This document shows, one piece after another, positions 1 to 11,679 of a stretch of DNA of 64,000 nucleotides. The notes beneath the pieces are model-generated. The model was not told where the DNA came from. It did no database searches and was given only the letters and a program-made list of their open reading frames with translations. This stretch comes from CAWAND01 sp963727915 (GTDB taxonomy: Bacteria > Chloroflexota > Anaerolineae > Anaerolineales > E44-bin32), in contig CAVSID010000001.1 of the NCBI GenBank assembly GCA_963727915.1, positions 186,001 through 250,000 of the forward strand, written 5' to 3'. Each line of letters starts with the position of its first letter. Position 1 is the first letter of the stretch. The translations under genes were made by a program, and so were the position numbers.

Positions 1-76
1 CAGTCAGGGCCAGCAAAACCATCAGCCCCAAAAAGGCGAGGATCAACGTTCGGATGGAAGAGGTCTCTTGGCTCAT
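1..76 (-). CDS. coxD: Cytochrome c oxidase subunit IV-like protein (5' part only)
   Basis: Only the first 25 codons are inside the window; the gene runs off the left edge. The ATG overlaps the coxC stop codon as ATGA, so the two are translationally coupled. The visible N-terminus begins MSQETSSIR and then enters a hydrophobic stretch (LILAFLGLMVLLALT), a first membrane helix. In caa3-type operons the gene after subunit III is normally the small membrane subunit IV, and that position is the main basis for the name. The sequence alone is too short to prove the family. Confidence 0.55.
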   Translation of the reverse strand, partial: MSQETSSIRTLILAFLGLMVLLALT

Positions 77-720
77 CAGCTTCTATCTATCAGGTAGAGG
101 AGCGGGAACAAGAAGATCCACACAATGTCGACGAAGTGCCAGTACAGACCGATCAACTCGACCGGGGTGTGTTTCAGTGACGTGAACCTGCCCCGCCAGC
201 CAAAAACGGCCAACGCCATCACGAGCCCAATGCCGACCACAAGGTGAAAGGCGTGGAGGGCGGTCATTACAAAGTACATTCGGAGAAACAACCCCACCTG
301 CACGGGCATGCCTGCCGGTAGACTAAAACCCAGTCCCGGGAGCAAGTGCTCGGTGTACTTGTGGTAGTACTCGAACCCCTTCACGCCCAAGAAGAGCGTC
401 CCGAGAGAAGCCGTCATGAGCAGGAAGAAGACCATTGTGCGGCGATTGCCCAACTTCGCTGCGTGCAGCGCCAGAGCCATCGTCAGACTGCTTCCCAGCA
501 GCACTGCCGTGTTCAGCGTTCCCAAGTTGAGATCCAGGATCCGGCTGCCGGCGTCCCAGGCACCGGGGAAGATCACCCGATAGATGGTGTAGACCGAGAA
601 GAGCCCACCGAAGAAGAGTACCTCCGTGGCCAGGAAGACCCACATCCCCATGGTCTCGGCATCGTGCTCCTGCTCGAGGGTGGAGAAATGGTGGGCGACC
701 AGCGATTGACTTTCAGCCAT
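76..720 (-). CDS. coxC: Cytochrome c oxidase subunit III
   Basis: A 214-residue integral membrane protein, the third core subunit of the heme-copper oxidase. It holds about five hydrophobic helices, the first starting MGMWVFLATEVLFFGG and the last ending HFVDIVWIFLFPLLY, which is the typical C-terminal signature of subunit III. A longer reading to 759 exists, but the ATG at 720 has an AAGGAG Shine-Dalgarno six bases upstream, so I chose 720. The gene overlaps the end of coxA by 8 bases and the start of the next gene by 4, as expected for one polycistronic message with actA-F. Confidence 0.95.
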   Translation of the reverse strand: MAESQSLVAHHFSTLEQEHDAETMGMWVFLATEVLFFGGLFSVYTIYRVIFPGAWDAGSRILDLNLGTLNTAVLLGSSLTMALALHAAKLGNRRTMVFFLLMTASLGTLFLGVKGFEYYHKYTEHLLPGLGFSLPAGMPVQVGLFLRMYFVMTALHAFHLVVGIGLVMALAVFGWRGRFTSLKHTPVELIGLYWHFVDIVWIFLFPLLYLIDRS

Positions 721-2341
721 CCAGTTCTCCTTGGGCTTGGGCCATGTGGGCGTAGTCATAGGCCTCGTGTGTCATCACCGGAGGCTCGTCAAAATTGTCT
801 TTCGGCGGCGGGGACGAAGTCTGCCACTCAAGGCTGGGGGAGTTCCATGGATTGGATGGCGCCGGTGCCCCCTTAAAGACCGACCACACCAAATAGAGCA
901 CCGGGAGAATGTACCCGATCGCCAGGATCGAGGCGCCTGCGGTCGAGGCGACGTTGAGAACCTGGAACTCGGGAGGATAGGCATAGTAGCGTCTCGGCAT
1001 GCCTTCCAGCCCAAGGATGAACTGCGGGAAGAAGGTCAAGTTGAAGCCGACAAAGATGATGATGGCCGCGAACTGTCCCCAGCGCTCGGGATACATCTTC
1101 CCGGTGATCTTGGGGAACCAATAGTGCATCCCGCCGAGAAAAGCCATCACCGTCGAACCGACCATGATGTAGTGAAAGTGCGCCACCACGAAATAGGTAT
1201 CGGTTACATGAACGTCGAAGGCCAGCGAGGCCAGCATGACCCCGGTCAGGCCGCCGATGGTGAACAGCCCGATGAAACCCAGGGCGTAAAGCATGGGGGT
1301 CTTAAAGGAAATGTGGCCCTTGTTGAGTGTGGCGGTCCAGTTGAAGACCTTGATGGCGGAAGGAACGGCCACGACAAAGCTGAGGAATGAGAATACCGTG
1401 CTGGCATAGGGCGACTGGCCGGCGACGAACATGTGATGGCCCCACACCATGAAACCGAGCGCCGCGATTGCCAGGCTTGAGAACGCCACCACCTTGTAGC
1501 CAAAGACCCTGCTCCGGCTGAAGGCGGAGATCAGTTCGCTGACCACGCCCATGGCTGGCAGGATCATGATGTAAACAGCAGGATGGCTGTAGAACCAAAA
1601 CAGATGTTGGTACAGGATCGGATCACCGCCCGCCGACGGATCAAAGAACCCGATTCCGAACGCGTGATCCAGGCCGATCAACAACACGGTGATCGCCAAG
1701 ATAGGGGTGGCCAAAACCATGATTAAGCTGTTGGCATAGTTCGACCAGACAAAGAGTGGGAGCCTGAACCAGGTCATGCCGGGGGCACGCATCTTGTGCA
1801 CCGTCACGATAAAGTTGATGCCGGTGAATATCGATGAGAAGCCGACGATAAAGATCCCAGCCGTGGCTATAACAACCGACGTGTTGCTGTACAGCGTGCT
1901 GTAGGGCACATAGAAAGTCCAGCCGGTGTCGATCCCGCCGGTCACGACGGCGCCCATGGTGAAGATCGCCCCGACGATGAAGACATACCAGCTGGCCAAG
2001 TTCAGCCTCGGAAACGCCACGTCTTTGGCCCCGATCATCATCGGTATGAAGAAGTTGCCGAGCACGGCCGGGATGGCAGGTATCATGAAGAACCACACCA
2101 TGATCACGCCATGCATGGTGAATAGCTTGTTGTAGGTTTCCGGTTGAACCAGATCGCCCCGCGGCGTCAATAGCTCCAACCGCATCATTGCGGCAGCCGT
2201 GCCGGCAATGGCAAAGAAGACGATGACCGAGAACAGGTACAAGATCCCGATCCGCTTGTGGTCGGTCGTCAGCAGCCAAGAACGTATCGTGGTGCTGATG
2301 TTCAAGTAGTTGGGTTTCAATTCAGAGTGTGTTGTTTCCAT
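713..2341 (-). CDS. coxA: Cytochrome c oxidase subunit I, type A2
   Basis: Catalytic heme-copper subunit, about 542 residues and twelve membrane helices. Visible ligands are the low-spin heme histidine in TMHGVIM, the CuB histidine in YSHPAVY with the tyrosine four residues later that normally cross-links to it, the CuB pair in WGHHMF, and the two heme histidines in VAHFHY. The usual D-channel glutamate of type A1 (HPEVY) is replaced; the YSHPxV sequence marks the A2 subclass, as in the Rhodothermus marinus caa3 oxidase. The ATG at 2341 is preferred; an in-frame GTG lies directly before it. It couples to coxC by an 8-base overlap. Confidence 0.96.
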   Translation of the reverse strand: METTHSELKPNYLNISTTIRSWLLTTDHKRIGILYLFSVIVFFAIAGTAAAMMRLELLTPRGDLVQPETYNKLFTMHGVIMVWFFMIPAIPAVLGNFFIPMMIGAKDVAFPRLNLASWYVFIVGAIFTMGAVVTGGIDTGWTFYVPYSTLYSNTSVVIATAGIFIVGFSSIFTGINFIVTVHKMRAPGMTWFRLPLFVWSNYANSLIMVLATPILAITVLLIGLDHAFGIGFFDPSAGGDPILYQHLFWFYSHPAVYIMILPAMGVVSELISAFSRSRVFGYKVVAFSSLAIAALGFMVWGHHMFVAGQSPYASTVFSFLSFVVAVPSAIKVFNWTATLNKGHISFKTPMLYALGFIGLFTIGGLTGVMLASLAFDVHVTDTYFVVAHFHYIMVGSTVMAFLGGMHYWFPKITGKMYPERWGQFAAIIIFVGFNLTFFPQFILGLEGMPRRYYAYPPEFQVLNVASTAGASILAIGYILPVLYLVWSVFKGAPAPSNPWNSPSLEWQTSSPPPKDNFDEPPVMTHEAYDYAHMAQAQGELDG

Positions 2342-2364
2342 CACCTAGCACCTGGATTCCACGT

Positions 2365-3300
2365 TCACTGCGATTGTGCCAACGACTTGATGTAGTCCAT
2401 CAGGTCGGTAAGCTGCGTGTCATTGATCTGGCCCGCATAGTCGGGCATGACAGGTTGATACCCGGCCACCACCTTGGCCATCGGATTACGGATGGACTCC
2501 ACGATATAGGCTTCGTCCGCCGTGACCGTTTGCCCCGATTCGAGCTTCACCTGGCTGCCGAACAGTCCGTCCCACGACGGGCCAACGCCCGAGCCATCAG
2601 GCTTGTGGCAGGAGAGGCACCCCAGCGTCGTTGCGAGCTGCTCTCCGGGCGACATGTCGGCCTGGGCTTCCATGCCCCCCAAGTTGAGCCAGGTTTCGTA
2701 GTCCACCTGAGTCATGACCACGATGTCGCCGATCATGGCCGAATGGCCCATGCCACAGTATTCAGCACAGAACAAATGGTACGTCCCCGGTTTGGTCGGT
2801 TGGAACCACAGCTCGGTCGTCCGGCCCGGGATGACGTCCTGCTTGATTCTGAAGGCGGGAACATAGAAGCTGTGGATGACATCCTGCGAGGTCATGATCA
2901 GGCGCACCGGCCGACCCACTGGTACATGTAGCTCGTTGATTTCCCGGTAGCCATTGGTATGTTCGACTTTCCACATCCACTGCTTGCCAACCACATAGAC
3001 ATCGATCGTGTTGGGAGGCGGCGAATGGTCAGTGAAGTACAGTGAACCCGCCCAATAGAACACACCCAGGCTGATCACGAAGGGTACCGCGGCCCAGAAG
3101 AACTCAAGTCGATAGTTGCTGGTTTGCTTGCCGGACCGGTCGGCCTTTGAGCCTTCACGATATCGAATGCCAAAGTAAAGGATCAGGCCGGCGATGAGCA
3201 GGATAAAAAAGACGCTCAGGCCCAGCAGGAGATAGAACAGGGCATCCACCTGGGGGGCCATGGTCGAGGCCTCAGGCGGCAGAGGGTTAAAGCCGGTCAT
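2365..3300 (-). CDS. coxB: Cytochrome c oxidase subunit II fused to cytochrome c (caa3 type)
   Basis: About 311 residues. Two N-terminal membrane helices are followed by a periplasmic cupredoxin domain whose CuA ligands are visible as CAEYCGMGHSAM, plus the upstream histidine in HSFYVPAF. The C-terminal third is a class I cytochrome c domain with CLSCH heme attachment and a probable axial methionine in PVMPDY. The fusion makes this a caa3-type oxidase able to take electrons directly. The ATG at 3300 is preferred because GGAAGAG lies just upstream; the reading frame continues to a TTG at 3312 that overlaps this ribosome site. Confidence 0.96.
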   Translation of the reverse strand: MTGFNPLPPEASTMAPQVDALFYLLLGLSVFFILLIAGLILYFGIRYREGSKADRSGKQTSNYRLEFFWAAVPFVISLGVFYWAGSLYFTDHSPPPNTIDVYVVGKQWMWKVEHTNGYREINELHVPVGRPVRLIMTSQDVIHSFYVPAFRIKQDVIPGRTTELWFQPTKPGTYHLFCAEYCGMGHSAMIGDIVVMTQVDYETWLNLGGMEAQADMSPGEQLATTLGCLSCHKPDGSGVGPSWDGLFGSQVKLESGQTVTADEAYIVESIRNPMAKVVAGYQPVMPDYAGQINDTQLTDLMDYIKSLAQSQ

Positions 3301-3378
3301 AGTCTCTTCCAAATCATCATGATGGAGGTGTCACACGCTCCCGTGTCGGACAGGCGAAATGTCACCCAACCGAACATG

Positions 3379-3831
3379 CTAGCCCCCACCGCTGCCGGGT
3401 GTCGGCGATACGGCCGGGGTTTCGGACGTGGTGGCAGCGGGCGTGGGCGTGGGGGCACGAGTAGGCACGCCCTGGTCGGCGATAATCTGCATTGCCTGGT
3501 CGATCGGCATATGGATGATGCCCGCACCCTTGTTTACCCAACCGTAACTGTTCAGCTGCGCTTCCTGAGTCGCTCGGACCGCCTGCAAATCCTTGGCGGG
3601 GTCGACCTGCAGGCGTGGCTCTGGAGGCTGGATGGCCGTCGGCGTCGGGCCGACGCCATAGGCGGCTACCTGACGCTGCTGAAAGAAGAAGAACAACCCG
3701 GCAACCACAGCCAGCGAGAGCACCAACAATACCATCAGGCCGATCCCAGCTAGCATCACGCCCCGGGGGGAGGCGTCCTGCGGCTCGAATCCCGGCCGTG
3801 CTCCGTGATCACCTGTTTTGTGGGGATCCAT
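3379..3831 (-). CDS. Small single-pass membrane protein between actF and coxB
   Basis: A 150-residue protein with a soluble N-terminus of about 25 residues, one long membrane helix (VMLAGIGLMVLLVLSLAVV, roughly residues 25-50), then an extracytoplasmic region with GYGWVN-like and MPIDQAM motifs, and a low-complexity Pro/Thr/Ala/Gly tail. Proteins with a YGWV...IPI.RAM pattern at this operon position recur beside alternative complex III and oxidase genes; that is memory of context and was not searched. The start at 3831 sits one base after the actF stop, whereas the frame extends back to 3876. Function is unknown; a structural or assembly role in the ACIII-caa3 pair is inference. The tail is probably disordered. 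Confidence 0.8.
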   Translation of the reverse strand: MDPHKTGDHGARPGFEPQDASPRGVMLAGIGLMVLLVLSLAVVAGLFFFFQQRQVAAYGVGPTPTAIQPPEPRLQVDPAKDLQAVRATQEAQLNSYGWVNKGAGIIHMPIDQAMQIIADQGVPTRAPTPTPAATTSETPAVSPTPGSGGG

Positions 3832-3832
3832 G

Positions 3833-5029
3833 TCAGCCACTTTCCAACGCTCCCCTGGGACTCGATTGCGGCACATTGATCAGTGGTGCCGGAGCTCTGC
3901 GCAGGACGGTTACATACCACCCTACCCATAGACCGCCCACAGCGACGCTCAGCGCGACGTCCAGCCAATGGATGGTCAAGCCCCGCGTGTAATAGGAAGG
4001 CATGGCCATCCAGAAGGTTTCAACCCATCGCATCAAGAAGATGATCCCAGCCAGCCCGGCTAACGCCTTGAAGCTGCGCTTGATGACGGGCGAGATCAGC
4101 AGCAGAAGCGGGGCAAAGAAGTGAAGGACGATCAGGGTCAGTGTGACGGCTTGCCAGCCCGCTGTGCCTCGGTGGAGCACCCAGGAGATCTCCTCATCGG
4201 TGTTGCCTGACCAAGTGATGATGAACTGGGAGAACTGCATGTAGGCCCACAGGATCACGAAGGCTACGGTGAGGTTTCGCAGATCAGCGATCGGCCGCGA
4301 ATAGCCCTCGACGCCCTTGACCTCGGAATCGGTTTTCAAATCTCCACCGACAAGCCGGGAGAGAACGACGATAGTGAAGGTCAACGCCGCCAGCGCCTCA
4401 CCGCAGACGAAGATGAGCCCGTAGATCGAGGAGTACCAGTCCGGTTCGAGTGTCATCACCCAGTCAAAGGAAGCGAACGACGCCGTCAGTACGAAGACCA
4501 CCAACCCTAGGCCGCCGAAACCCTGCTCGAGGCGCAGCGACGGCCCCGTGCCGCCCTGGTCGCGACGCCGCCACCACCGGTTCATCACCCACGCAGCCCC
4601 CATCCAAAGTGCGAAGTACAAGATGGTTCGGCTGATGAACGCTGTTGGGTTGAGATAGATCGCCTTGTGCTGAAGCAAGGGATCGACGGCGCTGGCTCCT
4701 TGGGCCGCCCATGGGTAGATCTTGTCCAAGTTGAGGGCGATGGGGATGAAGGCCAGCGCCATCAACGGAAGGGTGTTGGTGCCGGCTTCAAACAAGCGTT
4801 GGACCGTGTTTCCCCACCGGCCGCCTGCCATCTGGTGAAGCAAAGTGAGCCCCAAGAACCCCACGCTGAGGTCCACCCAGAAGACATAAGCCAGGAGATA
4901 GGATTTGTAGAACTGCGCGCTGTCGACGAACAATCCAAACAGGCAAAGCGCGCCGACGGCTACCACCAGCAGCGCACTCCAGCGTTGGATCTTGGTCAGG
5001 CTTTCAGGTGCAGAGTCAAGGACTTTCAC
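3833..5029 (-). CDS. actF: Alternative complex III integral membrane subunit ActF
   Basis: A 398-residue polytopic membrane protein with about ten hydrophobic helices. It matches the ActF subunit of quinol:cytochrome c/HiPIP oxidoreductase, a shorter relative of ActC within the NrfD-like fold, expected to form the second quinone-facing membrane subunit. The start is a GTG at 5029 overlapping the actE stop as GTGA. It ends directly before the small membrane gene that links this cluster with coxB. The family call rests on operon position and on helix patterns such as the YLLAYVFWVDLSVGFL stretch near the N-terminus. Confidence 0.93.
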   Translation of the reverse strand: MKVLDSAPESLTKIQRWSALLVVAVGALCLFGLFVDSAQFYKSYLLAYVFWVDLSVGFLGLTLLHQMAGGRWGNTVQRLFEAGTNTLPLMALAFIPIALNLDKIYPWAAQGASAVDPLLQHKAIYLNPTAFISRTILYFALWMGAAWVMNRWWRRRDQGGTGPSLRLEQGFGGLGLVVFVLTASFASFDWVMTLEPDWYSSIYGLIFVCGEALAALTFTIVVLSRLVGGDLKTDSEVKGVEGYSRPIADLRNLTVAFVILWAYMQFSQFIITWSGNTDEEISWVLHRGTAGWQAVTLTLIVLHFFAPLLLLISPVIKRSFKALAGLAGIIFLMRWVETFWMAMPSYYTRGLTIHWLDVALSVAVGGLWVGWYVTVLRRAPAPLINVPQSSPRGALESG

Positions 5030-5643
5030 TGCGACGCCTCACTTTTCAGCTGCTGCTGGACATCGGCGGGCGCGCTATCTATCGGAGCATCCTGGCTCAG
5101 CTGGAGGGCCCGGATGTAGGCCACGATGGCCCAACGATCAGCCGGGGCGACCCGGTCCGAGTAGTCGAACATGCGCCCAAAGCCATTGGTGATCACATCG
5201 AAGAAATGGCCCGGCGGCGCGTTGCGCAGACGGTCCGTGTGGTAGCTCGGCGGGGGTGGAAATCCGCGCTGGACAACGATCCCGTTGCCATCGCCCACCA
5301 AACCATGGCACGGCGCACAGTAGATCTCGAACCGCTGCTTACCCCTCTGAAGAAGCTGTGCATCGACTTCGACGGGGATCACCTCGACCGGGTTGCCGTC
5401 GGCCGTTTTCCCGGTATATAACGCCGGATCGGCGTTTAGCTGACCGCGGGCCACAGTGTCGGGCACCAGCGGCCGGGAAGCCATGCCGTTGCTGAAGAAG
5501 CTGTTCGCCTCCAGAGGCTCGTACCTCGGCTGATCGGTCATGGCCGGCTGGCAGGCGGACAGGGCCATCAATCCTCCTACGGCCAAGCCAAGCCAGACTA
5601 AGCGACGCGTTCGTTGAGTATGAGTGCGATGTTCAGGGCGCAA
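5026..5643 (-). CDS. actE: Alternative complex III monoheme cytochrome c lipoprotein ActE
   Basis: About 205 residues. The N-terminus has basic residues (RTRR), a hydrophobic stretch and a lipobox LSAC, so it should be a lipid-anchored periplasmic-side protein. One c-type heme site is present (CAPCHG) around the middle, with a GDGNG loop after it. The frame continues upstream into actD without an ATG; I chose the TTG at 5643 because GAAGGTG lies about eight bases before it and the resulting signal peptide is of normal length. It overlaps actD by 11 bases and actF by 4. In ACIII this subunit carries one of the six hemes. Confidence 0.9.
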   Translation of the reverse strand: MRPEHRTHTQRTRRLVWLGLAVGGLMALSACQPAMTDQPRYEPLEANSFFSNGMASRPLVPDTVARGQLNADPALYTGKTADGNPVEVIPVEVDAQLLQRGKQRFEIYCAPCHGLVGDGNGIVVQRGFPPPPSYHTDRLRNAPPGHFFDVITNGFGRMFDYSDRVAPADRWAIVAYIRALQLSQDAPIDSAPADVQQQLKSEASQ

Positions 5644-6175
5644 CTTCGGACACCTTCTCCGGCCCCAGGCCTTCCAAGAAGGCTCGGGTCTTGGCGAGAT
5701 CGAACTTGGGATCATCCGCCTCAATACACAAAAAGAAGCGGTCCTGGCTGGCGCGTTGGAAGGCCGGCACATTGAACACGGGATGGTAGGGCATGGGCAG
5801 CTTGTTAAGAAAGAACATGCTCACGACGGCGGTAAGAGCCGCGAATAGAATCGTGAGCTCGAATGTAATGGGAATGAAAGCCGGCCAACTGTTGAGGGGC
5901 CGCCCACCGGAGTTTATCGGGTAGAAGATCACCGACGAAGAGTACATCATCCCAAAGGCAGTCAGGGCGCCCGTCAAACCGCCCGCAAAGACCAAGATCG
6001 GGATCGGGCTGCGCTTATGGCCGACGGCTTCGCCCAAACCATCAATCGGGAATGGGGTGTAGGCGTCAAAGTCGTGATAGCCTGCGTCTCGGACCTTCTC
6101 CGATGCCGCCAACAGTCCGTCTGCTTCTGCGAACTCCGCCATCAAACCGTAGAGCTGAGGACCCTCATGCACCAT
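5633..6175 (-). CDS. actD: Alternative complex III membrane subunit ActD (DUF3341)
   Basis: About 180 residues with a cytoplasmic N-terminal domain (LYGLMAEF, then GYHDFDAYTPFPIDGLGEA) typical of DUF3341/ActD, followed by two membrane helices and a short C-terminal domain. ActD holds the membrane arm of ACIII together and has no cofactor. I chose the ATG at 6175 because GGAGAG lies seven bases upstream; an ATG at 6202 in the same frame would add nine residues and has a poorer spacing. The gene sits between actC and actE, overlapping actE by 11 bases. Confidence 0.93.
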   Translation of the reverse strand: MVHEGPQLYGLMAEFAEADGLLAASEKVRDAGYHDFDAYTPFPIDGLGEAVGHKRSPIPILVFAGGLTGALTAFGMMYSSSVIFYPINSGGRPLNSWPAFIPITFELTILFAALTAVVSMFFLNKLPMPYHPVFNVPAFQRASQDRFFLCIEADDPKFDLAKTRAFLEGLGPEKVSEVAP

Positions 6176-6211
6176 TTCGCCACTCTCCAACAGGGATGCC
6201 ATCCGGTCTGC

Positions 6212-7606
6212 TTACGCCTCCGCCTCAGCCTGGTGAGTCTTGTGAACCAACTCGCGCACTTCGAAGATGGAGATCGATGGCATGGATCGTACGAACAGGA
6301 ACATCATGGTGAAGAAGAAGCCCATGGACCCGAATAGGATCGCCCAGTCCCAAATCGTGGGCCTGAAGAAACCCCAAGCCGAAGGGACGAAATCCCTCGA
6401 AAGGCTGACCACGATGATGATGAAGCGCTCCAGCCACATGCCGATGTTGATAATGATCGACAGAATGAAGAGCACCACCAAATTCTTCCGCACTGCAGGA
6501 AACCACAGTGCCTGGACGATGACCACGTTTATGAGAATCAGCAGCCAGTACCATAGAGCATAGGGTCCAAAGGCACGGTTCTGGATCAGATAGGCTTCAA
6601 ACGTGCTCCCGCTGTACCAGCCGATGAACAGCTCCATGGCATAGCCGTAGGCCACGATCAGTCCGGTGGCCAGCATGACCTTGGCCATGTAATCCATGTG
6701 CTTCATCGTGATCAGGCCCTCCAGATGGAAGACCTTGCGCAACGGGATAGCCAGGGTGAAGACCATGGCAAATCCGGAGTAGATGGCCCCGGCCACGAAG
6801 AAAGGCGGCGTGATCGTCGAGTGCCAGCCAGGCACAAGAGCATAGGCAAAGTCGAGACCAACAATGCTGTGCACGGAGACCACAAGCGGCGTCGCCAGAG
6901 CCGCCAGCAGGAAGTAGGCCACCTTGTAGCGCTCCCAGTGCCGGGCTGAGCCTCGCCAGCCCATTGCCAACATGCCGTAGAGGATCTTCAGAATCCGAGG
7001 CTTGGCTCGATCGCGCATCGTGGCCAAGTCAGGCAATAATCCGACAAACCAAAATATGATCGACACCGTGCCATAGGTGGATATGGCAAAGAGGTCCCAC
7101 ACCAACGGGCTGCGCCACTGTGGCCAAAGGCCCATTGTATTGGGATAGGGCATGATGAAGAAGGCGAACCAAGGCCGGCCGAGGTGCAGAATGGGAAACA
7201 TCCCAGCTGAGGCCACGGCGAAAATCGTCATAGCTTCTGCGAAGCGATTGATCGAGGTACGCCACTCCTGTCGGAACAGCAACAGGATGGCCGAGATCAA
7301 CGTCCCCGCATGCCCAATCCCAATCCACCACACGAAGTTGGTGATGGCAAAGCCCCAGGCCACCGGGATCATGATCCCCCAGATGCCTACTCCCTTGTAA
7401 AACAGGTAGGTGACGGCGAGAAGGAAGACCATAAAGAATGTGCCAACCACACCGAAACCGATCATCCACGCCAAGGGCGTGTCGCGCGTCAGCACAACTT
7501 CGGTGATCTTCTCCGTAACGGAGAGATAGGTCTGCCCCGGGTGAAGCAGTCCCTTGACAACTGGGTTATCCCCTACGGCTTTGTCGGCACGCCCTTCGAC
7601 GGTCAT
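6212..7606 (-). CDS. actC: Alternative complex III NrfD-like quinol-binding subunit ActC
   Basis: A 464-residue protein with about ten membrane helices of the polysulfide-reductase NrfD family. The central region contains the conserved FVWWIGIGHAGTLISAILLL-type stretch that lines the quinone site in ActC. It is expected to bind menaquinol and pass electrons to the iron-sulfur chain of ActB. The ATG at 7606 follows a purine-rich GAGAGATGA ribosome site. It is 27 bases downstream of actB. Confidence 0.95.
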   Translation of the reverse strand: MTVEGRADKAVGDNPVVKGLLHPGQTYLSVTEKITEVVLTRDTPLAWMIGFGVVGTFFMVFLLAVTYLFYKGVGIWGIMIPVAWGFAITNFVWWIGIGHAGTLISAILLLFRQEWRTSINRFAEAMTIFAVASAGMFPILHLGRPWFAFFIMPYPNTMGLWPQWRSPLVWDLFAISTYGTVSIIFWFVGLLPDLATMRDRAKPRILKILYGMLAMGWRGSARHWERYKVAYFLLAALATPLVVSVHSIVGLDFAYALVPGWHSTITPPFFVAGAIYSGFAMVFTLAIPLRKVFHLEGLITMKHMDYMAKVMLATGLIVAYGYAMELFIGWYSGSTFEAYLIQNRAFGPYALWYWLLILINVVIVQALWFPAVRKNLVVLFILSIIINIGMWLERFIIIVVSLSRDFVPSAWGFFRPTIWDWAILFGSMGFFFTMMFLFVRSMPSISIFEVRELVHKTHQAEAEA

Positions 7607-7633
7607 AAAGTCATCTCTCTCTTCGGGCCTGGG

Positions 7634-10618
<2,985 letters not shown>

Positions 10619-10635
10619 TTGCCCTCCTTGGCGCG

Positions 10636-11292
10636 TCATCGATGGCATGTCGAGCAGTTCGTCAGGAGATTGAGGTTGATGTCATTCTGCTTGACCAGCT
10701 GTTGACCCATGGCAACTTGATCCGCCGGGGGTTGGTAGTCAGCGTTGAACACCTGATCCGCTGGCCGCAAGTATTTCTCCGGATGACGGTGACAATTTAG
10801 GCACCAGCTCATCTTCAAAGACTTACCCTTCCAGGTAATCGGCATCTCGCCGATTGGGCCGTGACAGGTCGTGCAGCCCACGCCCTTGGCGATATGAATA
10901 CTGTGGTCGAAATAAACATAGTCCGGCAGATCATTAATCCGTGTCCACTGGATGGGGGTGTTGTTGGCATAGCTGTCGCGAATCGGCGCCAGGATGGCGG
11001 CATTCGTCCAGACCTGGGAATGGCAGGTCATGCATGTCTTGGTCGGCGGGATGCCGGCAAAAGAAGCGTTCTCCACTGAAGTATGGCAGTAACGACAATC
11101 GAGCCCGAGGCCTTCGACATGATGTTGATGACTGAAGGGGACGGGCTGCGGGATCACCACATTCTGTTGGGTCATGTACGGTGACCAGACGATGAGCCAC
11201 CATACAGCGCCGACCACCGCCGCGAGCAGGCCGCCGCCGATAATACTCAGCAGGGCAATCGAGTTGGCGGAACGAGGGAAGATCTGCCCCAT
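10636..11292 (-). CDS. actA: Alternative complex III pentaheme cytochrome c subunit ActA
   Basis: About 218 residues with one N-terminal membrane anchor and five heme-binding motifs in order: CRYCH, CMTCH, CTTCH, CLNCH and CSTCH. Five hemes is the standard number for ActA, the main electron-exit subunit of the complex. The last motif lies two codons from the C-terminus, which is normal. The ATG at 11292 has AGAGG eight bases upstream. It is the first gene of the operon; its leader carries a perfect inverted repeat at 11324-11349 and a promoter near 11495. Confidence 0.96.
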   Translation of the reverse strand: MGQIFPRSANSIALLSIIGGGLLAAVVGAVWWLIVWSPYMTQQNVVIPQPVPFSHQHHVEGLGLDCRYCHTSVENASFAGIPPTKTCMTCHSQVWTNAAILAPIRDSYANNTPIQWTRINDLPDYVYFDHSIHIAKGVGCTTCHGPIGEMPITWKGKSLKMSWCLNCHRHPEKYLRPADQVFNADYQPPADQVAMGQQLVKQNDINLNLLTNCSTCHR

Positions 11293-11323
11293 TAGGCAAC
11301 CTCTCAACGGCAACGCGAATGAA

Positions 11324-11349
11324 TGTGAAGGTCGGTGTCGACCTTCACA
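11324..11349. repeat. Perfect 10-bp inverted repeat in the actA leader
   Basis: Arms TGTGAAGGTC and GACCTTCACA match exactly, separated by six bases. The repeat ends about 32 bases upstream of the actA start. It could be a regulator-binding site or a hairpin in the mRNA leader; no run of T follows on either strand, so a terminator is unlikely. Confidence 0.75.
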
Positions 11350-11491
11350 CTACGTCGGATAGGCTATTAGAAGTTCTGCAAACTGCCTGCGTGACGCTGG
11401 GTCGTCATGGGTAGGATTCCCGGTCCTTCGACCCTACAGGTATTACTCCGCCCTCCCGGGGCGAGGCTTCCGTCCAAACCGGACGCGTGAC

Positions 11492-11500
11492 ATTATAGCA
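11492..11500 (-). promoter_or_regulatory. Extended -10 promoter of the act-cox operon
   Basis: On the minus strand the sequence TGC-TATAAT is a perfect extended -10 element. A weak TTGTGC lies 19 bases upstream as a possible -35. Transcription would start near 11485, giving a leader of about 190 bases before actA. Confidence 0.65.
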
Positions 11501-11679
11501 TCACGTCGTCCCAGGGGCACAACCTCGCATTTTCAAGCCGGGGCGCACCCGCCGGGACCTTGAAATCGTGACAATAATACTCTATTTCACAATCATCGCA
11601 CATTAAGAGTACATGACTGTAACCCACAACCTCGGAAGAAGCCTCGCGTGAACCGCAAGACGATGAGTGACGTCGCACG

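Larger units (their letters stand above)
11293..11679. other. Intergenic leader of the respiratory operon
   Basis: This 387-base stretch between actA and gatA has no gene I can support. Reading on the minus strand it holds an extended -10 promoter (11492-11500), then about 190 bases of leader. The leader contains a small hairpin around 11425-11450 (GGTC-GAAG-GACC inside GTAGG/CCTAC arms) and a 10-bp inverted repeat at 11324-11349. The part from 11501 to 11679 is AT-richer than its surroundings and would hold the -35 region and the gatA 3' end; I saw no convincing terminator there. Confidence 0.6.
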
